Source of the DNA: Vannielia litorea
Lineage (GTDB): Bacteria; Pseudomonadota; Alphaproteobacteria; Rhodobacterales; Rhodobacteraceae
Length of the DNA stretch: 64,000 nt
NCBI RefSeq assembly: GCF_019801175.1
Contig: NZ_JAHVJR010000001.1
Location: forward strand, 2,170,001-2,234,000
Reading direction: 5' to 3'
Shown: in pieces, positions 50,800 to 58,066 of the stretch
Layout: each line of letters begins with the position of its first letter
Numbering within the stretch: position 1 is the stretch's first letter
The notes under the pieces: generated by a model
What the model was told of the DNA's origin: nothing
Database searches by the model: none
What the model saw: the letters and a program-made list of their open reading frames with translations, nothing else
Translations under genes and position numbers: made by a program

Positions 50800-52236
50800 C
50801 TACCCGCCAAACCACTCCTGCCAGAGCTTCGCCGCCCAGAACATTAGTGACAGGGTGAAGAGCATCACCCCCAACCCCACGCGGTCGCGGGCGGCAAAGA
50901 CGATGGGGTCGTAATCCATCTTGCCCTGCCACCCGATCCGCACCATCCGGATCAGCCAATGGGCCAGAAACGGCATGGCCGCCCAAAGCAGCCAGCGGTC
51001 GGGGTAGAGCGCCTTGGCCTCCGGCGAGAGCGTATAGATGAAAAAGATCAGCAGCGCCCCGAACACCCCGATACCCGCCACGTTCAGCAGGTCGTGCCGG
51101 TCGGGCCGGCCATAGCCCCTGCCCGGCAGGCGCTCGTCATCCTCTGCCTTTGCCAGTTCGGTGATCCGCTTCACGCAACCCAGTGTGATGAACACCGGGA
51201 AGACGAAGACCAGCATCGCACTGGTGATCGCAACCTCCCCCGCCGCGGCGCCCGCGACCACGCGGATGGTGTAGAGCGAGGCCAGCACCACGATATCCAC
51301 CCATCGCATCCGCTTCAGCTTCAGCGAATAGGCCAGCGAGGTGGCGATGTAGAGCACGACGATCCCGAGGAAGGCCCAGTTTAGCGCCGCCGCAAGGATC
51401 AGCGAAGACAGCCCCAGAGCGATGGCGATGATCATCCCCACCCCGATCGGCACGGTCCCGGCAGCAAAGGGGCGCTTGCACTTGGTCTTGTGCAGCCGGT
51501 CCGCCTCCAGATCGAGCAGGTCGTTGACAATGTAGATGGAGGAGGCCGCGAAGGAGAAGGCGATGATCCCCACCAGCACCGGCAGCAGCGCGGCCCATGT
51601 GAACTCATGCGCCGCGACCAGCGGCAGCAACAGCAGCACGTTCTTCACCCATTGGTGTGGGCGCAGCGCCTTGATCAGGTCGCCAAAGCGCCAGCCGCCG
51701 CCGTAGGTCACCACGTTGCGCCCCTTGGCGGCCAGCCGCGCCGCGACCGAGGGTTGCTCGCCCACCATGATCACGTTTTCCGCGTGGTCCCAGACCTTGG
51801 CATCCACCGGCGCATTGCCCGCGTAATCAAAGCCCTGTTCGCCGTAGGCCTCCACCAGCACGCCCGCCTTGGCCGCGCCCTTCAGGTTGATCTCGCCGGT
51901 CGAGGCAAACACCCGGTCCGAGAGGCCGTGGTCGGCGGCCACCTGTTTCACCAGCGAGTCGTGCGAGGCCGAGGCCAGCACCACCTCCCTGCCCCGCGCC
52001 GCCGACTTCTCGGCCAGTGCCTTGATGTCGGGGTTCACCGGCATCAGATCGGTGCGCAGCGGCGCGATCCCGGTGAGCGCGGCCTTCAGCTTCTCCGGCT
52101 GGCGCAGGTGCCGAAAGCTCACCGCCAGCGTCGCCAGCGGGTCGCGCCCCAGCCCGGCCCAAAAGTTCTCGAGCAGCAGGTCCGTCTTCAGAAAGGTGCC
52201 GTCGACATCCAGCACCAGCGGTTTGGTGTCTGCCAC
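50800..52236 (-). CDS. HAD phosphatase fused to UbiA prenyltransferase (DPPR synthase-like)
   Basis: 478 residues, GTG start (MADTKPLVLDVDGTFLKTDL). The N-terminal 190 residues are a HAD hydrolase: LDVDGTFLKTD (DxDGT), VLASASHDSLVKQVA and VIMVGEQPSVAARLA. The rest is UbiA-like with about 8-9 membrane helices: LRPHQWVKNVLLLLPLVA, the diphosphate-binding YIVNDLLDLEADRLHKTKCKRPFAAG, and LAYSLKLKRMRWVDIVVL. The same order of motifs occurs in mycobacterial decaprenyl-phosphate phosphoribosyltransferase (Rv3806c). I infer transfer of phosphoribose to a polyprenyl phosphate, and perhaps dephosphorylation by the HAD part. AGGGGG before the GTG supports this start over the ATG at 52266, which would overlap the upstream gene. 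Confidence 0.85.
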   Translation of the reverse strand: MADTKPLVLDVDGTFLKTDLLLENFWAGLGRDPLATLAVSFRHLRQPEKLKAALTGIAPLRTDLMPVNPDIKALAEKSAARGREVVLASASHDSLVKQVAADHGLSDRVFASTGEINLKGAAKAGVLVEAYGEQGFDYAGNAPVDAKVWDHAENVIMVGEQPSVAARLAAKGRNVVTYGGGWRFGDLIKALRPHQWVKNVLLLLPLVAAHEFTWAALLPVLVGIIAFSFAASSIYIVNDLLDLEADRLHKTKCKRPFAAGTVPIGVGMIIAIALGLSSLILAAALNWAFLGIVVLYIATSLAYSLKLKRMRWVDIVVLASLYTIRVVAGAAAGEVAITSAMLVFVFPVFITLGCVKRITELAKAEDDERLPGRGYGRPDRHDLLNVAGIGVFGALLIFFIYTLSPEAKALYPDRWLLWAAMPFLAHWLIRMVRIGWQGKMDYDPIVFAARDRVGLGVMLFTLSLMFWAAKLWQEWFGG

Positions 52237-52240
52237 GGTG

Positions 52241-53122
52241 TCAGCCCCCTGCGAAGACGCACCCATCGCTCACAAGCTGCGGCGGGGTCAGGCACAGGCC
52301 GCGCGCAACCGTCCAGGCGGCGAGCACCTTGGGCACATAATCCCGCGTCTCGGCATAGGGCGGCACGCCGCTGTTCTTCTTCACCGCGCCCTCGCCCGCG
52401 TTGTAACCGGCCAGCACCAGCATCGGGTCACGGTCGAACTCCTTCATCAGGAAGTTCAGGTAGGCCACGCCGCCCTTGATGTTCTGCTGCGGGTCGTTCA
52501 CATCATCCACGCCAAAGCGGGCCGCCGTGTCGGGCATCAGCTGCATCAGCCCCTGCGCCCCCGCCGAGCTGACCGCCTCGATCTTGCCCGCACTCTCGAT
52601 CCCGATCACCGCCAGCACCAGCGCCGGAGACACATCGGTGCCGATCGTCGCTTTCAAGATGTCCGGCCCGTGCTTGTCGGCGATCTTCTTGAGGTGCGAC
52701 AGCCGCGGCGCCTTCACAACCTTGCCCTCCGGCCCGTTGGTCAGCATCTGCACCGCCGCATCCAGCCGGCCGGGGCCCTTGGCGCTGAGCGACGGCGAAA
52801 TCTCTGTCCAGAACCAGCCGTAGGTCGGCGCGTCCGGCAGGGCCACAGGGTCCACGCTGGCGGTGATCACCTCGCCCTCGCCTTCCGTAGCCACCGCAGG
52901 CTCGGCCTTTTCGGCCTTGACCGCGGGCTTGGGCAGGGCCGCTATATAAGCAGCCTGCGCCTTTGGATCGATCTGAACGGTAATCCGCTTGCCCGGCAGC
53001 CCCTTGCCCGGCTTCACGCGCTTGAAGGTAAAGTCCGGGTAGCTCCCGGAACTCTCCGCAACAGCCTGACCGGCAAGGCAAATACCCGCCGCGGCCAGAC
53101 CGGCCATCATCATCTGACGCAT
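52241..53122 (-). CDS. Exported lytic transglycosylase (SLT domain)
   Basis: 293 residues. Signal peptide MRQMMMAGLAAAGICLAGQAVA (cleavage before ESSGS). A Lys/Ala/Pro/Glu linker precedes the SLT domain (about residues 145-270): ALVLAVIGIESAGKIEAVS with catalytic E176, then GAQGLMQLMPDTAARFGVDD and LAGYNAGEGAVKKNSGVPPYAETRDYV. It cuts peptidoglycan glycan chains. Immediately upstream of the UbiA-fusion gene on the same strand (4 bases) and divergent from the pilin genes, it could open the wall for pilus assembly or act in cell-envelope remodelling. Confidence 0.93.
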   Translation of the reverse strand: MRQMMMAGLAAAGICLAGQAVAESSGSYPDFTFKRVKPGKGLPGKRITVQIDPKAQAAYIAALPKPAVKAEKAEPAVATEGEGEVITASVDPVALPDAPTYGWFWTEISPSLSAKGPGRLDAAVQMLTNGPEGKVVKAPRLSHLKKIADKHGPDILKATIGTDVSPALVLAVIGIESAGKIEAVSSAGAQGLMQLMPDTAARFGVDDVNDPQQNIKGGVAYLNFLMKEFDRDPMLVLAGYNAGEGAVKKNSGVPPYAETRDYVPKVLAAWTVARGLCLTPPQLVSDGCVFAGG

Positions 53123-53494
53123 GTTTCGCGCCTTTCCTGCTCAATAAACGTTGTTATCGTTTTGCCTGACCCTCGCAAAAACCGGGGCCTCTGGCCAGTG
53201 AGCCTGCGACAATCGCTCCGCTGAGCGGTGATTTTGCCGCACTCAGGTCAGAATACCTGCATGACCTGAAGGCACGGTTAACCTTTTATCCATTTAAAAT
53301 CAGCATCTTGCATAATTTCTCGCCAATTTTTTGCAGCGCTTCAAAATTGTACGAACCCCGCCCAATTCATGCCCCAATCCGGGGGCTAATTAGCTTTCAT
53401 ACCGAGACGGGGATCGGGCCATTTCAGAGGCCGGCCCGAGATGATCCGCCCTGGTTGATACTGGAAACGAGCGAAATCCTTGGAGGGATATACT
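53123..53494. other. Divergent promoter region between transglycosylase and pilin genes
   Basis: 372 bases with no gene. The middle (53275-53400) is AT-rich and contains TTAA words at 53278 and 53294, spaced 12 and not the 7 bases of a CtrA box. GGAGGG stands before the pilin ATG. It presumably holds promoters for both directions. Confidence 0.5.
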
Positions 53495-53686
53495 ATGAAA
53501 CTGTTCAACCTCGTGAAGAACTTCCGCAACGACGAAGACGGTGCTGTGACCGTTGACTGGGTTGTGCTGACCGCCGCCATCGTGGGCCTCGGCATTGCCG
53601 TTCTCGCCTCCGTCTCGGGCGGTGTGCAGACCCTGGCCGGCACCATCTCCGGCAACCTGGCCGGTCAGACCATCGCGTCCTACTAA
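53495..53686 (+). CDS. flp: Flp/Fap-type IVb pilin 1
   Basis: 63 residues, MKLFNLVKNFRNDEDGAVTV. A short leader is followed by DEDGAVTVDWVVLTAA and a hydrophobic helix to about residue 50, ending LAGQTIASY. Processing before or within the EDGAVTVDWV segment by a prepilin peptidase is expected (glutamate at +5 type). It is the main subunit of Tad pili. GGAGGG seven bases before the ATG. A strong terminator follows, so it is a separate, highly expressed unit. Alphaproteobacterial annotations often list this type as a Flp family pilin. Confidence 0.85.
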   Translation: MKLFNLVKNFRNDEDGAVTVDWVVLTAAIVGLGIAVLASVSGGVQTLAGTISGNLAGQTIASY

Positions 53687-53710
53687 GTCGCGGCAGTCTC
53701 GCCAAAAGAG

Positions 53711-53740
53711 CCGCGTCTCCTCGGAGGCGCGGTTTTTCTT
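53711..53740 (+). terminator. Rho-independent terminator after pilin 1
   Basis: CCGCG-T-CTCC / GGAG-G-CGCGG stem (53711-53732) followed by TTTTTCTTT. It lies about 25 bases after the stop. Confidence 0.85.
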
Positions 53741-53896
53741 TGTCCAGACGGCAGCTCCCCGGCCTGAAACGACACTACGTCATTTCACCAACTTACCTTC
53801 CGCTTACCACTTTCGCGCCGCATTTGGTCGCAACAGTGAATTTGTAGAAGACCAAGACCGTCGGCATGGGGAGCCGGCCCGAACCGGAGAAGACAC

Positions 53897-54082
53897 ATGG
53901 AAAACCTGCTTTCCAAGTTTGTGCGTGACGAAGACGGTGCGGTTACCGTCGACTGGGTCGTGCTGACTGCTGCCATCGTGGGCCTCGGCATCGCCGTGGC
54001 CACCGTGGTGGGCCAGGGCGCGATGGATCATTCCACCAGCCTCGGCAACTACGTCAGCGGCATCACGATCGCCAGCTACTGA
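53897..54082 (+). CDS. flp: Flp/Fap-type IVb pilin 2
   Basis: 61 residues, MENLLSKFVRDEDGAVTVDW. From DEDGAVTVDW through GLGIAV it equals pilin 1 over 25 residues, then diverges (ATVVGQGAMDHSTSL versus LASVSGGVQTLAGTI) and ends GITIASY. The leader differs as well. The gene has its own terminator. It could be a second major pilin, or a variant incorporated with pilin 1. Confidence 0.88.
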   Translation: MENLLSKFVRDEDGAVTVDWVVLTAAIVGLGIAVATVVGQGAMDHSTSLGNYVSGITIASY

Positions 54083-54131
54083 GCTGGCCCCTGCCAGAAC
54101 GGCGGACGCAAACCAGACTTGAACAATGAAG

Positions 54132-54160
54132 CGCCGGCCCTGGGTCGGCGTTTCTTTTTT
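54132..54160 (+). terminator. Rho-independent terminator after pilin 2
   Basis: CGCCG-G-CC / GG-T-CGGCG stem with a CTG loop (54132-54150) followed by TTTCTTTTTT. It should end the pilin 2 transcript before cpaB. Confidence 0.85.
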
Positions 54161-54309
54161 ATCGACATTTCATCCGGGCGCCGCAGCCACGCCCCGCTTC
54201 TGCCCGAATTGACGGCGATAAAGATGCCACGAGCAAGTTTGACTCGCGGGCGGCATGTGGGGCTCTTCCGCCTTTCCCCCGACCCGTGGCAAGTGAGAAA
54301 GGAAATACC

Positions 54310-55143
54310 ATGCGTATGGTTTTCGGACTGGTCCTGATCATCGGGGTCGCGCTGGCAGGTTTCGCCGTCTACATGGCACAGGGCTACCTCGCCAAAACCA
54401 CCGCCGAGCGCAACGCGCTCATCGCCGCGCAGCAAAAGGCAAAACCCACGGTCAACCTGATCGTGGTCAAGAAAGACAAGGCCTATGGCGAGCGTCTTAC
54501 CCCGGAAGACGTGGTCGCGATCCGCTGGCAAAAAGACAGCCTCCCCGATGGCCACTACCTCGAGATGGAAGATCTCTTCCCCGTCGGGAAAGACCCGCGC
54601 ACCGTCATCACCGCGATGAACAAGTTCGAGCCAGTGCTGAAAGCCAAGGTGACCGAGCCCGGCGAAGATGCTGGCATCACCTCGCGGCTCGACAAGGGCA
54701 AGCGCGCCTTCGCCATCAAGGTAGACCGCACCTCCGGCGTGTCCGGCTTCCTGCGTCCCGGCGACCGCGTCGATGTGTATTGGACCGGCTCGATTAGCGG
54801 GCGCGAAGTGACCAAGCTCATCGAGACCAGCATCAAGCTCATCGCCGTCGACCAGACCTACGACGAGGGCCACACCAGCCCGTCGATCGCCCGCACCGTG
54901 ACCGTGGCGATCTCGCCCGATCAGGTTGCCTCGCTGGCCCAGGCCCAAAGCACCGGCCGCCTCTCCCTCGCCCTCGTCGGCGCTGAAGACGAGACCGTGG
55001 CCGAAGAGGTCGAGGTCGACCAGAAGCGCCTTCTGGGCATTCAGGAAAAAGAAGTCCGCGAAGTCGAAGTGCAGCGCGTCTGCACCACCAAGGTCCGCAA
55101 GGGCGCCGAGGTGGTCGAGCAGCCGATCCCCTGCACCAACTGA
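54310..55143 (+). CDS. cpaB: Tad pilus assembly protein CpaB
   Basis: 277 residues from MRMVFGLVLIIGVALAGFAV. One N-terminal membrane helix; a SAF domain (VVKKDKAYGERLTPEDVVAIRW) and RcpC/CpaB region (FAIKVDRTSGVSGFLRPGDRVDVYWTG; RTVTVAISPDQVASLAQAQSTGRLSLAL) identify it. It links the inner-membrane complex to the secretin. AAAGGAAATACC precedes the ATG. It is the first of the structural tad genes, followed by a hairpin and a 426-base gap. Confidence 0.93.
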   Translation: MRMVFGLVLIIGVALAGFAVYMAQGYLAKTTAERNALIAAQQKAKPTVNLIVVKKDKAYGERLTPEDVVAIRWQKDSLPDGHYLEMEDLFPVGKDPRTVITAMNKFEPVLKAKVTEPGEDAGITSRLDKGKRAFAIKVDRTSGVSGFLRPGDRVDVYWTGSISGREVTKLIETSIKLIAVDQTYDEGHTSPSIARTVTVAISPDQVASLAQAQSTGRLSLALVGAEDETVAEEVEVDQKRLLGIQEKEVREVEVQRVCTTKVRKGAEVVEQPIPCTN

Positions 55144-55569
55144 GCCGACTCGCAGATCTCACTTGCCAACAGGCCCGGCCTCTCTCGAGCGCCGGGCCTT
55201 CCGTGTTTGGTAAGGAGCAGCACGTGCCGCACGGCATAGAGCGCTACGCCGATCTGGGTGTCACCCACGCCGGGCCAAACCACGGCGGCACGACTTTCGG
55301 CAGAAGTCACGCCGGGCAATCGGCTGACTCCGGCAGCCAAGCCGGGCGCGAGGTCGTCATCCTGATTTCTGGAGAAGCCTGCCGCTATCCCTAGGGGCAA
55401 CTTGCGCCGCGTGCCGCTACACATAGCGTCCTGTTGCTATGAAACTACATAAACGAATCGCCGCAACGCTTTGATTCTTGCAAAAAAACATGACTGCCCG
55501 CAGGATGTGACCACCACAAGTGGGCCTCAAGGCCCCATTTCCTAGTAGTGACTATAGAGGCAGGGTCAC
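55144..55569. other. Gene-free region between cpaB and cpaC
   Basis: 426 bases with no convincing gene. The first part has the terminator-like hairpin at 55171-55199; the last has a small hairpin GGGCC-TCAA-GGCCC (55522-55535). A 63-codon frame at 55203 has no family features. Tad loci often keep cpaB and cpaC close, so this space probably holds a cpaC promoter. Confidence 0.45.
55171..55199 (+). terminator. Hairpin after cpaB
   Basis: AGGCCCGGC (55171-55179) and GCCGGGCCT (55191-55199) form a perfect 9-bp stem with an 11-base loop, followed by TCCGTGTTT. A likely terminator or attenuator within the tad locus. Confidence 0.6.
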
Positions 55570-57021
55570 ATGAAACTTAGAACGCTTATGGCGGCGGGCC
55601 TGCTTGGCCTTGCTGCTTTCATTCCCCATATCGAGGGCGCGGCCGCCCAGACCCTTCGGGTCATGTCCGGGTCCGCTTCGTCCAGCCTGAAAGTTCCGAT
55701 GAACCGGGCCGTTGTCGTCGAGAGCGACGAGGCTTTCGCGGAGCTTTCCATCGCAAACCCCGGCATTGCGGATATCTCCACGCTGTCGGAGCGCACCATC
55801 TACGTGCTCGGCAAGGCACCGGGGCGGACAACGCTCACGCTGCTCGCGCCCGATGGCTCGCTCATCACCAACGTCGAAGTGCAGGTCACGCCGGATATCT
55901 CCGAGCTGAAAGAGCGCCTGCGCGAAGTGCTCCCCGGTGAGCACATCGAGGTGCGCCCCGCAAACGACGGCCTGATCCTGTCGGGCATCGTCAGCTCCGC
56001 CGCAGCGGTGGACCGGGCACTCGACCTCGCCCAGCGCTATGCGCCGCAGCGGGTCAGCAACCTTCTGACCGTGGGTGGCTCGCAGCAGGTGATGCTGAAA
56101 GTCCGCTTTGCCGAGATGAACCGCTCCGTGTCCAAGTCGCTCTCCGCGTCCGTGGGCATCAATGGCGTGTCCGGCGGTGGCGGCAACTTCGGCACCATCG
56201 GCGGCTCCGGCACCTATATCGACGGCAACAACCTCGGCAACCTGTTCGACGGCGACGCTTCGACCAGCGTCACCCGTTCGGGCGAGAGCACCGGCGCCAT
56301 CTCCTTCGGCTTCGGCGGCTCCAACGTGGAGCTGGCCATCCTGCTGGAGGCACTGGAGACCCGCGGCTTCATCCGCACGCTGGCCGAGCCCAACCTCACC
56401 GCACTGTCGGGCCAGAACGCCGAATTCCTCGCCGGTGGCGAGTATCCGGTGCCCGTGGCCAACGACAACGGCTCGGTGACGGTGGACTTCAAGCCCTTCG
56501 GTATCCTGCTGAACTTCACGCCCCGCGTGATCGGCAAGAACATCAACCTGCGCCTCACGGCAGAGGTTTCGGGCGTGGATACCACCATCGGCTTCACCGA
56601 TGCGGGCTTCACCGTCAACGGCTTCCGCACCCGGTCGACCTCGACCACCGTGGAGATGCGCGACGGCGAGAGCTTTGCCATCGCCGGCTTGCTGCAGGAC
56701 GACTTCACCGACGGCATCTCCAAGGTGCCATGGCTCGGCGACATCCCGATCCTCGGCACGCTGTTCCGCTCGTCGGACTACCAGCGCAACCAGTCGGAGC
56801 TCGTGATCATCGTCTCCGCCCACCTCGTGACGCCCACCACCGGTGAAGCCCTCGCGCTCCCCACCGACCGTGTGCGCCCCCCCACCGAGCGTGAGTTCTT
56901 CCTCGGCGGCCATGACGCCATGCCCGCCAACGGCGCCTCCACCCGCACCTCCACCAAAGGCGGCGCAGGCGAGGTGGCCCGGCAGGACTTCTCCGGTTCC
57001 TACGGCTACGTGATGGAGTGA
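55570..57021 (+). CDS. cpaC: Tad pilus secretin CpaC (RcpA)
   Basis: 483 residues. Signal peptide MKLRTLMAAGLLGLAAFIPH, mature from about AQTLRVMSG. An N-terminal pilus-assembly region (VVVESDEAFAELSIANPGIADISTL; APGRTTLTLLAPDGSLI), a BON-like portion (LKERLREVLPGEHIEV) and the secretin core (VELAILLEALETRGFIRTLAEPNLTALSGQNAEFLAGGEYPVPV; VPWLGDIPILGTLFRSSDYQRNQSELVIIV) are visible. It forms the outer-membrane channel of the Tad pilus. Its TGA overlaps a GTG that precedes the lipoprotein gene (start 57027). Confidence 0.95.
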   Translation: MKLRTLMAAGLLGLAAFIPHIEGAAAQTLRVMSGSASSSLKVPMNRAVVVESDEAFAELSIANPGIADISTLSERTIYVLGKAPGRTTLTLLAPDGSLITNVEVQVTPDISELKERLREVLPGEHIEVRPANDGLILSGIVSSAAAVDRALDLAQRYAPQRVSNLLTVGGSQQVMLKVRFAEMNRSVSKSLSASVGINGVSGGGGNFGTIGGSGTYIDGNNLGNLFDGDASTSVTRSGESTGAISFGFGGSNVELAILLEALETRGFIRTLAEPNLTALSGQNAEFLAGGEYPVPVANDNGSVTVDFKPFGILLNFTPRVIGKNINLRLTAEVSGVDTTIGFTDAGFTVNGFRTRSTSTTVEMRDGESFAIAGLLQDDFTDGISKVPWLGDIPILGTLFRSSDYQRNQSELVIIVSAHLVTPTTGEALALPTDRVRPPTEREFFLGGHDAMPANGASTRTSTKGGAGEVARQDFSGSYGYVME

Positions 57022-57026
57022 AGACC

Positions 57027-57674
57027 ATGAAAAAGGCACTCACCTTCGGCATCCTCTCCACCGCGATCGCGGTGGCCGGGTGCACGCCCCAGGCCGACAG
57101 GGCAGCGGGCAGCGACCTCGACATCGGTGGTTTCGGCAACTCGACCATGAACAACCACCTTGTTCATACCGGCCAGCGCAACGCGGCCATCGAGCTCAGC
57201 CGCAAGTTCGCCGCCGAGGCGCCGACCACGATCAACTTCGCCTTCAACTCCGCCGCGCTCGACGCCTCGGCCCGTGCCGCGCTGGACCAACAGGCAAGCT
57301 GGATCGCCCGCTACCCCACCGTGCGCTTCCGCGTCTATGGCCACACCGACCTCGTCGGCTCGGCGGGCTACAACAAGGCCCTCGGCCTGCGCCGGGCGCG
57401 CGCTGCGGTCAACTACCTCGTGTCCCGCGGGATCTCCCGCTCCCGGCTCGAGGCGGTCGCCTCCTTCGGCGAGACCCAGCCGCTGATCCACACCCAGGAC
57501 CGCGAGCGCCGCAACCGCCGCACCGTGACCGAGGTGTCGGGCTTCATGGGCAAGCGCCCGTCGTTCCAGGACGGCAAATACGCGCTGTTCTCCTACACCG
57601 AGACGATCACCTCGGCGACCGAGCCGCACGAGCTGGTCATCATCGACGAACAGGGCAGCGACGAAGAACGCTGA
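57027..57674 (+). CDS. OmpA-family lipoprotein of the tad locus
   Basis: 215 residues. Lipoprotein signal MKKALTFGILSTAIAVAGCT with C19. The OmpA-like peptidoglycan-binding domain covers about residues 70-165 (TTINFAFNSAALDASARAAL; FRVYGHTDLVGSAGYNKALGLRRARAAVNYLVSRG; RERRNRRTVTEV). GGAG eight bases before the ATG makes 57027 better than the GTG at 57018. In classic tad loci a CpaD lipoprotein stands here; this protein has an OmpA domain and could replace CpaD or anchor the secretin to the wall. A terminator follows. Confidence 0.9.
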   Translation: MKKALTFGILSTAIAVAGCTPQADRAAGSDLDIGGFGNSTMNNHLVHTGQRNAAIELSRKFAAEAPTTINFAFNSAALDASARAALDQQASWIARYPTVRFRVYGHTDLVGSAGYNKALGLRRARAAVNYLVSRGISRSRLEAVASFGETQPLIHTQDRERRNRRTVTEVSGFMGKRPSFQDGKYALFSYTETITSATEPHELVIIDEQGSDEER

Positions 57675-58066
57675 CACCGGGCCAAGGGAGCCCCCCTGCC
57701 CTGCCTCTCACACGGCAGGGGCCCCATCGCCACCCAGAACGCGCGCCACCCCCGGCGCGCGTTCTTCTTTTGAGGGGTTTCGTTTCCATCCCGGCAACAG
57801 AATCTGTGGATAAATCGAAGCATTGTCCCGCCCACAGGAAACAACGCCCTTACAAGAGGTTAATCCCCCGCCAGATACCCAACAATTTCGGTTTTTCAGC
57901 CGCATTCTTGCCCAACTTCGCGGGCATCAACTCTTCATTGGGAGCAGTGCGCGTATACCGACTCGCGCAAGGCACCCGGGCCAGAGGGGGCGGATGCCAG
58001 GCAAAACATGCTCCTCCCCTTCACCAGCACGCACCGGGTGTTGTTGTTAAAAAAGGACGTGAGGCA
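57675..58066. other. Gap between the OmpA lipoprotein and cpaE
   Basis: 392 bases with a strong terminator at 57737-57771 and no gene. The rest presumably contains a promoter for cpaE-cpaF-tadB-tadC. I see no -10/-35 pair that I would defend. Confidence 0.5.
57737..57771 (+). terminator. Rho-independent terminator after the OmpA lipoprotein gene
   Basis: GAACGCGCGCC (57737-57747) and GGCGCGCGTTC (57754-57764) form an 11-bp perfect stem with a 6-base loop, followed by TTCTTTT. It divides the tad locus into separate transcripts. Confidence 0.85.

Noticed and set aside
53278..53297. Possible CtrA box upstream of pilin 1
   Set aside because: The two TTAA words are 12 bases apart, not 7, and lack the flanking CC; it does not fit the consensus.
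55203..55394. 63-codon frame between cpaB and cpaC
   Set aside because: It starts just after a hairpin, shows no signal peptide or domain and is not followed closely by cpaC. Prepilin peptidase, the tad gene most expected here, would be far longer and hydrophobic.
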